A stretch of 64,000 nucleotides of DNA, taken from positions 1 through 64,000 of the forward strand of contig CADBCV010000016.1 in assembly GCA_902793285.1 (NCBI GenBank), written 5' to 3'. This document shows positions 1 to 9,101 of this stretch, piece by piece. The first letter of the stretch is position 1, and each line of letters starts with the position of its first letter. The notes beneath the pieces are model-generated. The model was not told the origin of the DNA. It was given only the letters and a program-made list of their open reading frames with translations, and made no database searches. The stretch is from Oscillospiraceae bacterium (lineage in GTDB: Bacteria; Bacillota; Clostridia; Oscillospirales; Oscillospiraceae). The translations under genes were made by a program, and so were the position numbers.

Positions 1-1
1 A

Positions 2-85
2 AAGCGTGTCAGTACCCGCAGAAAGATATCACGGGCTGCTATGGATAATTCTGTCCTTGACCTTATCCTGACAGCAAAAAAGTAA
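2..85 (+). CDS. Possible 3' end of a gene entering from the left edge
   Basis: One frame is open from the window edge to a TAA at 83-85 and gives 27 residues ending in LILTAKK. It is too short to assign to any family. The only support is that it is open and that a promoter for the next gene lies just downstream. It may be chance. Confidence 0.22.
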   Translation, partial: KRVSTRRKISRAAMDNSVLDLILTAKK

Positions 86-113
86 ATGCTGTCGCCGTGC
101 GGGGGTTATGATT

Positions 114-142
114 TTGCTTGCCTTTTCGACAGGGCTTATGAT
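114..142 (+). promoter_or_regulatory. Putative vegetative promoter of the partner-switch operon
   Basis: TTGCTT (114-119), a 17-base spacer and TATGAT (137-142). A second TATGAT overlaps it at 142-147. It is the only good promoter-like site before the first complete gene and leaves a leader of about 120 bases. Confidence 0.5.
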
Positions 143-269
143 ATGATGTTGCGGGAATTCACAGGAGACTCTCATGCTGGCTGCCCGCGCGACCGGGAAT
201 CTCCCCGGGCGGGTTGGCGCAGGGCCCGTGTTCCATCCTGCAATTGCAACAAGGAGAGAGTAGCGTTTT

Positions 270-1115
270 ATGGTTTTTCGGCCTCTGCGTCTGGAAGATC
301 GGGCCTGGATTACAGCCTGCCGGGATGTGAATGAGCACCCCTTCACAGCGCTGTCCTTTGCGTCTCTCTATTCCTGGCGTGTGAATTACGGCTTTACGGT
401 CACGGGAGACAGGGACTTTTTTGTCATACACAGCGAGCATGACGGCGCTTATTACTGTCCCTGCGGCAGCGCGGAAAAATGCCGCGCGTTTATCGACGCC
501 CTGGAGGGCCCGGCAAAGCTCCTCTATCTTACGGATACGCAGGCGCGAGCGCTCGAGGGGCGCGGCTGGTCTGTCCGGCACCGGGCGGATCTGAGCGAAT
601 ACATCCTCTCCACCGCGGCGCAGGCGCTCCGCGCGGGGCACGTGTCCAAGAGCTTTCGGGACAAGTGCCATCATTTCAAAAACAGGTTTGTCTACAGCAC
701 ACATGCCATCGGGCCGGAGGATCTGCCTTTCCTGCGGGCATCCCTGCGGGAGCTCAGAGACAACCCGCGGGAGAACGCAATCGGCGATTTCCACGTCCTT
801 TCGGCACTGATCGAAAACTATGACGCGCTCGCGCTGCGCGGCCTGCTGCTAAAATGCGGGCAGACTGACTTCGCCTACATCCTTGGCTATGAAAATACCC
901 CGGACAGCTTCACGGTGTCGATCGGCAAGCACAGCCCCGGGCTTCCGCCGGAGACCCCGGTGGTCATGATCCATGAGCTTGCGCTGATGCTGGACGGGGA
1001 GTACCCGCTTTTAAACCTGGAGGAGGATCTCGGGCTCGAGGGTCTGCGCCGCGCCAAGGAGCTTCAAAGCCCCGTTGCACACCTGGAGGTGTATGAGGCA
1101 GTACATGCTGAATAA
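270..1115 (+). CDS. DUF2156 (phosphatidylglycerol lysyltransferase C-terminal-like) protein
   Basis: A 281-residue protein resembling the DUF2156 family, which shares the GNAT-like fold of the aminoacyl-transfer domain of MprF lysyl-phosphatidylglycerol synthases. Family members often stand alone without the MprF membrane domain, as here, and most have no assigned substrate. No membrane segment is visible. The ATG is preceded by AAGGAG at 251-256, a long spacing. The gene overlaps the next one, a MATE transporter, so they are probably co-transcribed. A link to lipid or envelope modification is only suggested by the family name. I am fairly sure of the family and unsure of the reaction. Confidence 0.75.
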   Translation: MVFRPLRLEDRAWITACRDVNEHPFTALSFASLYSWRVNYGFTVTGDRDFFVIHSEHDGAYYCPCGSAEKCRAFIDALEGPAKLLYLTDTQARALEGRGWSVRHRADLSEYILSTAAQALRAGHVSKSFRDKCHHFKNRFVYSTHAIGPEDLPFLRASLRELRDNPRENAIGDFHVLSALIENYDALALRGLLLKCGQTDFAYILGYENTPDSFTVSIGKHSPGLPPETPVVMIHELALMLDGEYPLLNLEEDLGLEGLRRAKELQSPVAHLEVYEAVHAE

Positions 1116-2880
1116 GGATTATATTTGCCGGAAGATGTTCTTCCGGGTTCTGTGGCCCTCGCTGGTTTCGTCTCTTGCACTCGCCATGGCCAACATGGCG
1201 GACGCGCTGGTCGTCGGCAACCGCATGGGAGAGACCGGCCTTGCCGCCATCGGCATCGTGACGCCGCTCTACATGATCTATAACGTCATAGGCTTCGCCT
1301 TTTCCACGGGCGGGTGTGTGACACACAGCCGGCTTACCGCCGCCGGAAAGGATGCGGCGGCTGTCGGCAATTTTAAACAGATGACGCGGGCGGTGCTTTT
1401 GGTATCGCTGGGCTTTGCGGTGCTTGGGATCGTTTTTCTGGACGCGGTTTTGAAGCTGCTCGGCGCGGGTATCGCACAGCCCGAGCTCCACCGCATGTGC
1501 AGGGAATATGCGCGGCCCCTGTTTCTGGGCACGCCGTTTTTCCTTATGAACCTGCTGCTCTACGACTTCGTCCGCTGTGACGACGGGGCGCGGCTTGCAA
1601 GCCTTGGCTTCTCGCTCGGCTGCTTTGCGGATCTCGGGCTCAACCTCCTCTTCGTGCTAGGACTCGGCTGGGGGGTGGCTGGCTCCGCGTGGGCCACAGT
1701 GATCGCGCAGGTCATCAGCGTGTTCGTCATTTCACAGCACTTTTTCACCGAAAAAGGCGTTTTAAATATCCGCGCCCTCCGGCAAACCCCCGTCAGCGCG
1801 GGGAACGGCTTCAATGTCGGGCGCTCCGTGCGCCTCGGGCTGAGCACTTCGGCGCGCTATGTGTTTCAGTTCCTGATCCTTGTGATGGGAAACCGCCTGC
1901 TGCTCCTCGCGGGGAGGGGCGGGCTGATTGACGGGGAGATCTATGTCGCCGTCTTCGACATGGTGATCAATGTCTCCTACCTGATCTACGGCCTGTATCA
2001 GGCGTTTTCCAATACCATGCAGCCGCTGGCATCCACCTTTGCCGCGGAGCATGGGGCGGACAATCTGCGCTGTCTCATTCGCACTGCCCTGGGCGTAGGG
2101 CTTGCCATCGGCGTTTCGGCGGCGCTGCTCATCACAGCCCTCCGCCTGCCGATTGCGCGGCTTTTCGGTGTGAAAGACGGGGAGGCGCTGGCCGTCGCGG
2201 CAAGGGCGATCCCGATTTTCTGCCTGTCCACGCCCTTTGCCGGGGTCACGATCATTCTGATGGGCTTCTACCAGTCCATCGGCAAGGAAGTGCTCGCGAG
2301 TCTCACCGCGCTTTTCCGGACGCTGGTGTTCCTGCTGCCGGTCTCCTTTAGGGTGGGCTTCTTCTTCTCGCATGAGTTCTGGTGGATCTTCGTGATCAGC
2401 GAGGTCGGCGCGCTTGCCGCGCTGATGATTGCGGTGCGGATCGACAGAAAGCGGCACGCCGGCACGGAAAACGCCGTCGTCTTCAGCGCCATGATGGATC
2501 AGGACAACCACGAGCTTGCGCGGGTGCTCTCCGATCTTGAGCGCTTCTGCGAGCGGCAGGACATCCCCGCCAAGCAGGCGATGCTGCTTCAGCTCACGGT
2601 GGAGGAGCTCTGTGCCGTCACGATTGCCAAAGCCTTCACCGGCCGGCCGGACGAGTATATCCAGCTCACCGTCGCAAGGGAAGAGGACGGCGATTATGTC
2701 CTGCACATCCGCAACAGCGCCCCCTACTTTAACCCCCTGACCATGCGGATGGACCGTCTCGGCGCCGGGGAGGAGGACGATATCATGGAATCCATGGGGG
2801 TCATGCTGGTAAAGAGCCGCGCCAAAGAGCTGCATTACCGCATTTTTCAGGGCTTCAATGTCATGACTGTCACGCTGTAG
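1105..2880 (+). CDS. MATE-family transporter with a degenerate RsbW-like C-terminal domain
   Basis: Residues about 1-450 form a twelve-helix MATE (NorM/DinF-like) transporter, expected to export organic cations or lipid-like substrates using an ion gradient. About 130 cytoplasmic residues follow and look like the HATPase_c_2 fold of anti-sigma kinases, with the N-box remnant VEELCAVTIAKAF. The magnesium-binding Asn of the N box is Val or Thr here. The G1 box DxGxP has become NSAPYF, and the G2 glycines are mostly lost. The domain probably does not hydrolyse ATP and may be a docking module. The start at 1105 has TGAGG six bases upstream; in-frame TTG 1075 and ATG 1093 are alternatives. The phosphatase, kinase and STAS genes just downstream are its likely partners. 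Confidence 0.85.
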   Translation: MLNKDYICRKMFFRVLWPSLVSSLALAMANMADALVVGNRMGETGLAAIGIVTPLYMIYNVIGFAFSTGGCVTHSRLTAAGKDAAAVGNFKQMTRAVLLVSLGFAVLGIVFLDAVLKLLGAGIAQPELHRMCREYARPLFLGTPFFLMNLLLYDFVRCDDGARLASLGFSLGCFADLGLNLLFVLGLGWGVAGSAWATVIAQVISVFVISQHFFTEKGVLNIRALRQTPVSAGNGFNVGRSVRLGLSTSARYVFQFLILVMGNRLLLLAGRGGLIDGEIYVAVFDMVINVSYLIYGLYQAFSNTMQPLASTFAAEHGADNLRCLIRTALGVGLAIGVSAALLITALRLPIARLFGVKDGEALAVAARAIPIFCLSTPFAGVTIILMGFYQSIGKEVLASLTALFRTLVFLLPVSFRVGFFFSHEFWWIFVISEVGALAALMIAVRIDRKRHAGTENAVVFSAMMDQDNHELARVLSDLERFCERQDIPAKQAMLLQLTVEELCAVTIAKAFTGRPDEYIQLTVAREEDGDYVLHIRNSAPYFNPLTMRMDRLGAGEEDDIMESMGVMLVKSRAKELHYRIFQGFNVMTVTL

Positions 2881-2895
2881 AGAGGAGGCCGATCC

Positions 2896-4572
2896 GTGAA
2901 GCATAAATCCCGCAGGGTGTCGCTGTCGCTCAGACTCAATCTCCTGGTCATCGCGATCATTTTTGTACTTGCCGGCGGCCTCACCTTCATCGCCTATAAC
3001 ATCAACGGAGAGCGCGTGGACCGCTATTACAAACAGACGACCTCCTACGACGCGGGGACGGTCGCGGCCTTTCTCGACGGCGACTGGTTTGCCCGCTTTT
3101 TGGATACAATCCGTTCGGAGGAGTATCAGGCTCTCCGCGCCCGCGCCATCGAAGCGCAGGACGAGGAGATGATCCGGGACTATCTGACCGCAAACGGCTG
3201 GTACGACGGGTATCGGGAAAACTGCCGGATACTCTCCGATTTCCGGGACAGATTGGGCGCGCTGTATGTCTACACGGTGACGCTCGAGGGCGGCGACGGC
3301 TTTACCGTCATCGACCCGGACGAGGACCTGCTTTACATCGGGACCCGCATCCCGGTCCCGCCGGAATTTGCCCATATCAAAAAAGGGGAGCGGATCGAGC
3401 CCACCGTCTCCGTGACGGAGTCCGGCTGGCTCTGCTCGGCCTATGAAAATGTCGTGGACCGCAGCGGCGAGAGCGTGTGCCAGGTCGGCGTGGATATCGA
3501 CATGACCGATGTGAAAGCCGAGCACCGGCAGTTCCTCTACCACATGGTCTCCTTTGCGGCGGTCCTGCTGGTGGGGGCGGTCGCGGCCTGTATGCTGCTC
3601 ATGCACCGCATGGCGATCAAACCGCTGGCCATGCTCTCGGAGGCAACCGTGGGCTTCGCCGCCCGGGGCGAGGGGTTTACGAAAGATGAGATCATCGATC
3701 TCCCCATCACCGCGAACAATGAGATCGGCGATCTCTACCAGGTGATCCGCTCCATGCAGGGCAGGATCGTGGAATACCTGGAAAACCTCACGCGCGTCAC
3801 CGCGGAAAAGGAGCGCATCAGCACAGAGCTGAACGTCGCCACCCAGATCCAGGCCGATATGCTGCCCCGTATCTTCCCGCCCTTCCCGGAGCGGCACGAC
3901 TTTGACATCTACGCCACCATGAACCCCGCCAAGGAGGTCGGCGGCGATTTCTACGACTTCTTCCTGATTGATGAAGACCACCTGGGTCTCGTGATGGCGG
4001 ACGTGTCCGGCAAGGGCGTCCCGGCGGCCCTCTTCATGGTCATTGCCAAAACCCTCATCAAAAACCGCGCCATGATGGGCGGCGGCCCCGCGGAGATCCT
4101 GCGTTATGTAAACGAACAGCTCTGCGAGGGGAACGAGGCCGAGCTCTTCGTGACGGTGTGGCTCGCCATTGTGGAGCTCTCCACCGGCAAGGGCCTCGCG
4201 GCAAACGCCGGGCATGAGCACCCCGCCATCCGCCGCGGGGACGGGCAGTATGAGCTTGTGGTCTACCGCCATTCCCCGGCGGTGGCGACGATGGAGGGCC
4301 TAAAGTTCCGGGAGCACAGCTTCGAGCTGCACCCCGGCGATTCGCTCTTTGTCTATACCGACGGCGTGGCGGAGGCGACCGATGCCTCGAACGAGCTTTT
4401 CGGGACGGACAGGATGCTCGCGTCCCTGAACCGCAACTCCGACGCGGAACCGAAGCAGCTTCTTGTGAACGTCAAAGAGGACCTGGACCGCTTTGTCGGC
4501 AGCGCCCCGCAGTTTGACGATATCACCATGCTCTGTATGCACTATAACGGACCGGAGGTGAAGGACCCATGA
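2896..4572 (+). CDS. Membrane-bound SpoIIE/RsbU-type PP2C phosphatase with extracellular sensor and HAMP
   Basis: A 558-residue serine phosphatase of the SpoIIE/RsbU class. A first membrane helix (about 14-35) leads to an extracellular sensor region of about 175 residues. A second helix (about 215-237), a HAMP linker and a coiled segment follow, then the PP2C domain (about 320-555). The metal-binding motifs are intact: GGDFYDFF near 348, VYTDGVAEATD near 486 and FDDITML near 540. The family dephosphorylates STAS proteins, and the STAS protein two genes downstream is the obvious substrate. The start is GTG with AGAGGAGG at 2881-2888. The signal sensed outside the cell is unknown. Confidence 0.92.
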   Translation: MKHKSRRVSLSLRLNLLVIAIIFVLAGGLTFIAYNINGERVDRYYKQTTSYDAGTVAAFLDGDWFARFLDTIRSEEYQALRARAIEAQDEEMIRDYLTANGWYDGYRENCRILSDFRDRLGALYVYTVTLEGGDGFTVIDPDEDLLYIGTRIPVPPEFAHIKKGERIEPTVSVTESGWLCSAYENVVDRSGESVCQVGVDIDMTDVKAEHRQFLYHMVSFAAVLLVGAVAACMLLMHRMAIKPLAMLSEATVGFAARGEGFTKDEIIDLPITANNEIGDLYQVIRSMQGRIVEYLENLTRVTAEKERISTELNVATQIQADMLPRIFPPFPERHDFDIYATMNPAKEVGGDFYDFFLIDEDHLGLVMADVSGKGVPAALFMVIAKTLIKNRAMMGGGPAEILRYVNEQLCEGNEAELFVTVWLAIVELSTGKGLAANAGHEHPAIRRGDGQYELVVYRHSPAVATMEGLKFREHSFELHPGDSLFVYTDGVAEATDASNELFGTDRMLASLNRNSDAEPKQLLVNVKEDLDRFVGSAPQFDDITMLCMHYNGPEVKDP

Positions 4573-4976
4573 AGGAACTCAAAATCGAGGCCGCCGTTGA
4601 CAGGCTCGACGAGGTGCTCGCCTTTATCGACGCGGAGCTCGAAGCCCGGGACTGCCCCATGAAGGCGCAGATGCAGATCGACGTGGCGGCGGAGGAGATG
4701 TTTGTCAACATCGCAAGCTACGCCTACGCCCCCGGGCACGGAGACGCGCTCATCCAGATCGAGACGGACCCGGACACGCGCGTTTTCTCGGTCACCCTGA
4801 TCGACAGCGGCATCCCCTATGATCCCCTGAAGAAGGCGGACCCGGATGTCACCCTCTCTGCGGAGGAGCGGGGCATCGGCGGGCTCGGCATCTATATGGT
4901 GAAAAAGAGCATGGACGCCGTCTCCTATCGCCGTGAGAACGGACAAAATATCTTCCGCATGGAAAAAAAGATTTGA
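4569..4976 (+). CDS. Anti-sigma-type serine kinase (RsbW/SpoIIAB-like ATPase)
   Basis: A 135-residue soluble GHKL (HATPase_c_2) protein. All ATP-site boxes look intact: EEMFVNI (N box, near 42-48), DSGIPYDP (G1, near 79-86) and GIGGLGIYMVK (G2, from about 102). Family members phosphorylate a partner STAS protein and, when free, bind a target, classically a sigma factor. No sigma factor is encoded beside it, so the target may be distant or may be the related domain on the MATE transporter. It overlaps the phosphatase gene by four bases, which suggests translational coupling. Confidence 0.9.
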   Translation: MKELKIEAAVDRLDEVLAFIDAELEARDCPMKAQMQIDVAAEEMFVNIASYAYAPGHGDALIQIETDPDTRVFSVTLIDSGIPYDPLKKADPDVTLSAEERGIGGLGIYMVKKSMDAVSYRRENGQNIFRMEKKI

Positions 4977-5001
4977 CAGGAGAACGATTACGGTTCATAA
5001 T
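4973..5001 (+). promoter_or_regulatory. Putative internal promoter for the STAS gene
   Basis: TTGACA (4973-4978), 17 bases, CATAAT (4996-5001). The -35 box overlaps the kinase stop codon. It would let the STAS protein be made in excess over the kinase. Confidence 0.6.
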
Positions 5002-5070
5002 TGTATAGAATAAGTCTGCGCTTTCAACGCAATTGCGACAAGAACAACATGCAATAAAGGAGTTATCATC

Positions 5071-5370
5071 ATGCTGAACATCATCAAGAACAAAGACGGC
5101 AGCAGCCTGAACATCGCCCTGGAGGGGCGCCTTGACACCACCACCGCCCCCGAGCTGGAGACGGAGCTGAAGGCAGCCCTGCCCGAGACGACGAGTCTCG
5201 TCATGGATTTTGAAAAGCTCGAGTACATATCCTCCGCCGGCCTGCGTGTGCTGCTCTCTGCCCAGAAGCTTATGAACAAGCAGGGCGAGATGAAGCTCAT
5301 CCACGTCAACGATGTGATCAATGAGATCTTTGAAGTTACCGGCTTCAGCGACATTCTGAATATCGAGTGA
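5071..5370 (+). CDS. STAS-domain anti-anti-sigma factor (RsbV/SpoIIAA-like)
   Basis: A 99-residue protein that is a single STAS domain. The conserved phosphorylation region reads YISSAGLR, with Ser54 and Ser55 as the candidate acceptors. Members cycle between a phosphorylated form made by an RsbW-type kinase and an unphosphorylated form made by a SpoIIE/RsbU-type phosphatase; both enzymes are encoded directly upstream. The unphosphorylated form would sequester the kinase. The ATG has AAGGAG about 8 bases upstream, and the gene has its own promoter and a terminator. It is distinct from the spoIIAA gene near 37.3 kb. Confidence 0.92.
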   Translation: MLNIIKNKDGSSLNIALEGRLDTTTAPELETELKAALPETTSLVMDFEKLEYISSAGLRVLLSAQKLMNKQGEMKLIHVNDVINEIFEVTGFSDILNIE

Positions 5371-5392
5371 TCGGGCCCCGCCCCGGATCGTG

Positions 5393-5430
5393 AAAAGGAC
5401 GCTGTGAGTACATCATGGCGCCCTTTTTAT
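5393..5430 (+). terminator. Intrinsic terminator after the partner-switch operon
   Basis: AAAAGGACGC pairs with GGCGCCCTTTT with one mismatch and runs into a T tract at 5424-5428. Confidence 0.6.
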
Positions 5431-5455
5431 TCTTTGTCAGCCCGCTTCTCCCGTC

Positions 5456-5484
5456 TTGACCGCGGGGGACTTCCATGATAATAT
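5456..5484 (+). promoter_or_regulatory. Putative promoter of the methyltransferase gene
   Basis: TTGACC (5456-5461), 17-base spacer, TAATAT (5479-5484), about 30 bases before the start codon. Confidence 0.6.
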
Positions 5485-5518
5485 AAGCGGGTTAAAGACT
5501 GTATAGATGGAGACTGTT

Positions 5519-6379
5519 ATGTTTGTTGCAGATCAATGGCAGGATTTTGAGCTGATCGACTGCTCCAGGGGCGAGAAGCTGGAGCGCTGGGGGAAGTTTT
5601 ACCTCGTGCGCCCGGACCCCCAGGCCATCTGGGACACGCCCCGGAAAAACCCCCACTGGAACGATCGCAACGCGCGCTATCACCGCAGCGAGACCGGCGG
5701 CGGGAGCTGGGACAAGGGCGACCTGCCCGAGGCGTGGCGCATCCGCTACGGGGAGCTGAACTTCAATGTCAAGCCCATGAACTTCAAGCACACCGGCCTC
5801 TTTCCCGAGCAGGCCGCAAACTGGGACTGGGCCATGCAGAAGATCCGTTCGGCAAAGCGGGAGATCAGTGTCCTCAACCTCTTCGGCTATACAGGGGCGG
5901 CCACGGTGGCCTGCCTCAAGGCGGGGGCCAGCGTCTGCCATGTGGACGCCGCAAAGGGCATGGTCGCCTGGGGCAAGGAGAACGCCGCCGCCTCCGGCTT
6001 GCAGAGCGCCCCGGTCCGCTGGATCGTGGACGACTGCGCCAAGTTTGTCGAGCGGGAGATCCGCCGCGGCCACAGCTACGACGCCATCATCATGGACCCG
6101 CCCTCCTACGGGCGCGGCCCGGGGGGAGAGGTCTGGAAGCTGGAGCAGAATCTCTGGCCCTTTGTCTCCCTCTGCGCGGGCGTTTTGTCGGATCATCCGC
6201 TCTTCGTGCTCATCAACTCCTACACCACCGGCCTCTCCGCCTCGGTTTTGAGCTATGTGACCGAGAGCATTTTCACCAAAAAATTCGGCGGCCGCTCCGA
6301 CAGCCAGGAGCTCGCCCTCCCCGTCACCGAAAGCGGCCTGTACCTCCCCTGCGGGGCAAGCTGCCGCTGGGAAAGCTGA
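5519..6379 (+). CDS. Class I SAM-dependent methyltransferase, RlmI/RlmK-like (rRNA cytosine type)
   Basis: A 286-residue soluble enzyme with a Rossmann methyltransferase core. NLFGYTGAAT is the SAM-binding motif I, and MDPPSYGRG is the DPPxF/Y-type motif IV typical of RlmI-like and related RNA methyltransferases. The exact target base is not evident. ATG 5519 is chosen because GGAG sits six bases upstream; an in-frame ATG at 5507 has no ribosome binding site. The TGA stop is formed by the first bases of a repeat unit, so the original C-terminus may have been replaced. Confidence 0.85.
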   Translation: MFVADQWQDFELIDCSRGEKLERWGKFYLVRPDPQAIWDTPRKNPHWNDRNARYHRSETGGGSWDKGDLPEAWRIRYGELNFNVKPMNFKHTGLFPEQAANWDWAMQKIRSAKREISVLNLFGYTGAATVACLKAGASVCHVDAAKGMVAWGKENAAASGLQSAPVRWIVDDCAKFVEREIRRGHSYDAIIMDPPSYGRGPGGEVWKLEQNLWPFVSLCAGVLSDHPLFVLINSYTTGLSASVLSYVTESIFTKKFGGRSDSQELALPVTESGLYLPCGASCRWES

Positions 6380-6572
6380 CTCCCGCCGCCGGGGGCGGAG
6401 GAAGGGAGGCAGCTTTCTCCGCAGCCGCGCCGATGGCGGGCCGTCGCGAAGCAGGCCCGGGATCGGCAAAAGCGGCAAGGCGGCAGAGGCTGACTCCCGC
6501 CGCCGGGGGCGGAGGAAGGGAGGCAGCATCGCAGCAGCCGCGCCGATGGCGGGCCGTCGCGAAGCAGGCCCG
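6376..6572 (+). repeat. Direct repeat pair (about 83 bp units)
   Basis: Units at 6376-6459 and 6490-6572 are nearly identical, each with the palindrome CCGCCGCCGGGGGCGG near its start and ending GCAGGCCCG. About 30 different bases separate them. The first unit supplies the stop codon of the methyltransferase gene. Confidence 0.85.
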
Positions 6573-6594
6573 ATAGAAGAACGAGGTTAGACAT

Positions 6595-7449
<855 letters not shown>

Positions 7450-8310
7450 ATGGCAGAGATCATTACGGAAAACCTGTGCCACACCTACAGCGCCGGCACC
7501 CCCTTTGAGCAGACCGCCGTCCGAGACGTGAGTCTGCGCATCCCGCAGGGACAGTTTGCCGCCGTCATCGGGCACACGGGCTCCGGCAAGTCCACCTTCA
7601 TCCAGCACCTCAACGCGCTTTTGCAGCCCACATCCGGGCGGGTGCTGCTGGACGGGCAGGACATCAACCGCGACAAATACGCGCGACGCGACGTGAAATG
7701 GAAGGTCGGCCTCGTGTTCCAGTACCCGGAGTACCAGCTCTTTGAGGAGACGGTCTACCGGGATATCGCCTTCGGGCCGACCAATATGAGGCTCGGAAAA
7801 GAGGAGATCGACGAGCGCGTGCGTGAGGCCGCCGCCTTCACGGGCGTGGAGGAGGCGCTCTTTGACCGCTCGCCCCTCGAGCTCTCGGGCGGGCAGAAGC
7901 GGCGCATCGCCATCGCGGGCGTCATCGCCATGCGGCCGGAGGTCCTGATCCTGGACGAGCCGACGGCGGGGCTTGACCCCGCGGGCTGCGCGCAGATCCT
8001 GGACAACATCCGAAACTACCGGGAGAAAACCGGCGCGACGGTGCTGATCGTGAGCCACAGCATGGACGATGTGGCCCGCATCGCCGGGCGCATCATCGTC
8101 TTCGACAAGGGCCGCGTCGCCATGGACGGCACGCCGGAGGAGGTCTTCTCCCGCGCGCGCGAGCTCTCGCTCATCGGGCTCAGCATCCCCAAGGCGGCCC
8201 AGCTCGCCTGCGCCTTGCGGGACCGGAACATCCCGCTGCCGGAGGGGATCTTCACCCATGAGCGGCTTTTGGAGGCGCTGCTTGCCGTGAGGGAGGGGAG
8301 AACATGCTGA
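7450..8310 (+). CDS. ecfA2: ECF transporter ATPase EcfA2
   Basis: A 286-residue second ATPase of the ECF module. Walker A is GHTGSGKS (from 41), the Q-loop FQYPEYQLF is typical of EcfA2, and the signature is LSGGQKRR (near 145), followed by LILDEPTAGLD. The protein pairs with EcfA1 to form the ATP-hydrolysing heterodimer that drives EcfT. The gene starts directly after the ecfA1 stop codon and overlaps ecfT by seven bases, so the three proteins should be made together. Confidence 0.95.
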   Translation: MAEIITENLCHTYSAGTPFEQTAVRDVSLRIPQGQFAAVIGHTGSGKSTFIQHLNALLQPTSGRVLLDGQDINRDKYARRDVKWKVGLVFQYPEYQLFEETVYRDIAFGPTNMRLGKEEIDERVREAAAFTGVEEALFDRSPLELSGGQKRRIAIAGVIAMRPEVLILDEPTAGLDPAGCAQILDNIRNYREKTGATVLIVSHSMDDVARIAGRIIVFDKGRVAMDGTPEEVFSRARELSLIGLSIPKAAQLACALRDRNIPLPEGIFTHERLLEALLAVREGRTC

Positions 8311-9101
8311 AGGACATCACCCTCGGCCAGTATTTCCCCGGCAATACGGTCGTGCACCGGCTCGACCCGCGCACCAAGATCCTGCTCGTCGTGGTGTACA
8401 TCGTGGCCCTCTTCCAGGCCCGGGGCTGGGTCGGCTACGGACTTGTGACGCTCGTGACGCTTCTCTGCACGGCGCTCTCCAAAATAAAACTCCGCAGCAT
8501 GTTCAAGGGCGTCAAGCCCATGCTCTTTATCATCGCGCTCACGGCGCTTTTGAACATCTTCTACACCGCCGGCACCCCGGTTCGCCCCGGCTGGATCATC
8601 ACCTGGGAGGGGATCGCCCGCGCCGTGCAGATGATGCTTCGCATCGTGCTGCTCATCTCCGGCACCTTCCTGCTGACCTACACTACGAGCCCCATCGCCC
8701 TCACGGACGGGCTGGAGCTGCTTTTGAACCCGCTCAAGAAGCTCAGGGCCCCGGTGCATGAGATGACCATGATGATGAGCATGGCCCTGCGCTTTATTCC
8801 CACGCTCATCTCGGAGACGGACAAGATCATGTCGGCCCAGAAGGCGCGCGGCGCGGACTTTGAAACCGGCAGTCTCACACGGCGGGCAAAGGCCCTGCTG
8901 CCGATCCTCGTGCCGCTCTTCGTCTCCGCTTTCAAGCGGGCGGACGAGCTTGCCGTCGCCATGGAGAGCCGCTGCTACCACGGGGGCGAGGGGCGCACCC
9001 GCATGAAGCAGCTGCGCCTTGAGCGGCGGGATCTCATCGCCCTGATCCTTGGCGGGCTCTTTCTCGCCGGCATGTTCGTGCTCAAAGGGTTCGGCCTATG
9101 A
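8304..9101 (+). CDS. ecfT: ECF transporter transmembrane protein EcfT
   Basis: A 265-residue membrane protein with several hydrophobic helices. It has the start YFPGNTVVHRLDPRTK, typical of EcfT, and two Ala-Arg-Gly-type coupling regions, one being QKARGADF. EcfT couples ATP hydrolysis by EcfA1/A2 to toppling of the S component. It overlaps both neighbours. Confidence 0.95.
   Translation: MLKDITLGQYFPGNTVVHRLDPRTKILLVVVYIVALFQARGWVGYGLVTLVTLLCTALSKIKLRSMFKGVKPMLFIIALTALLNIFYTAGTPVRPGWIITWEGIARAVQMMLRIVLLISGTFLLTYTTSPIALTDGLELLLNPLKKLRAPVHEMTMMMSMALRFIPTLISETDKIMSAQKARGADFETGSLTRRAKALLPILVPLFVSAFKRADELAVAMESRCYHGGEGRTRMKQLRLERRDLIALILGGLFLAGMFVLKGFGL

Noticed and set aside
60..360. Overlapping small open frames on both strands at the left edge.
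   Set aside because: They mostly overlap the promoter region or the DUF2156 gene and lack ribosome binding sites.
1762..4272. An 836-codon minus-strand open frame over the MATE and phosphatase genes.
   Set aside because: It spans two genes with intact catalytic motifs on the other strand and shows no recognisable family.
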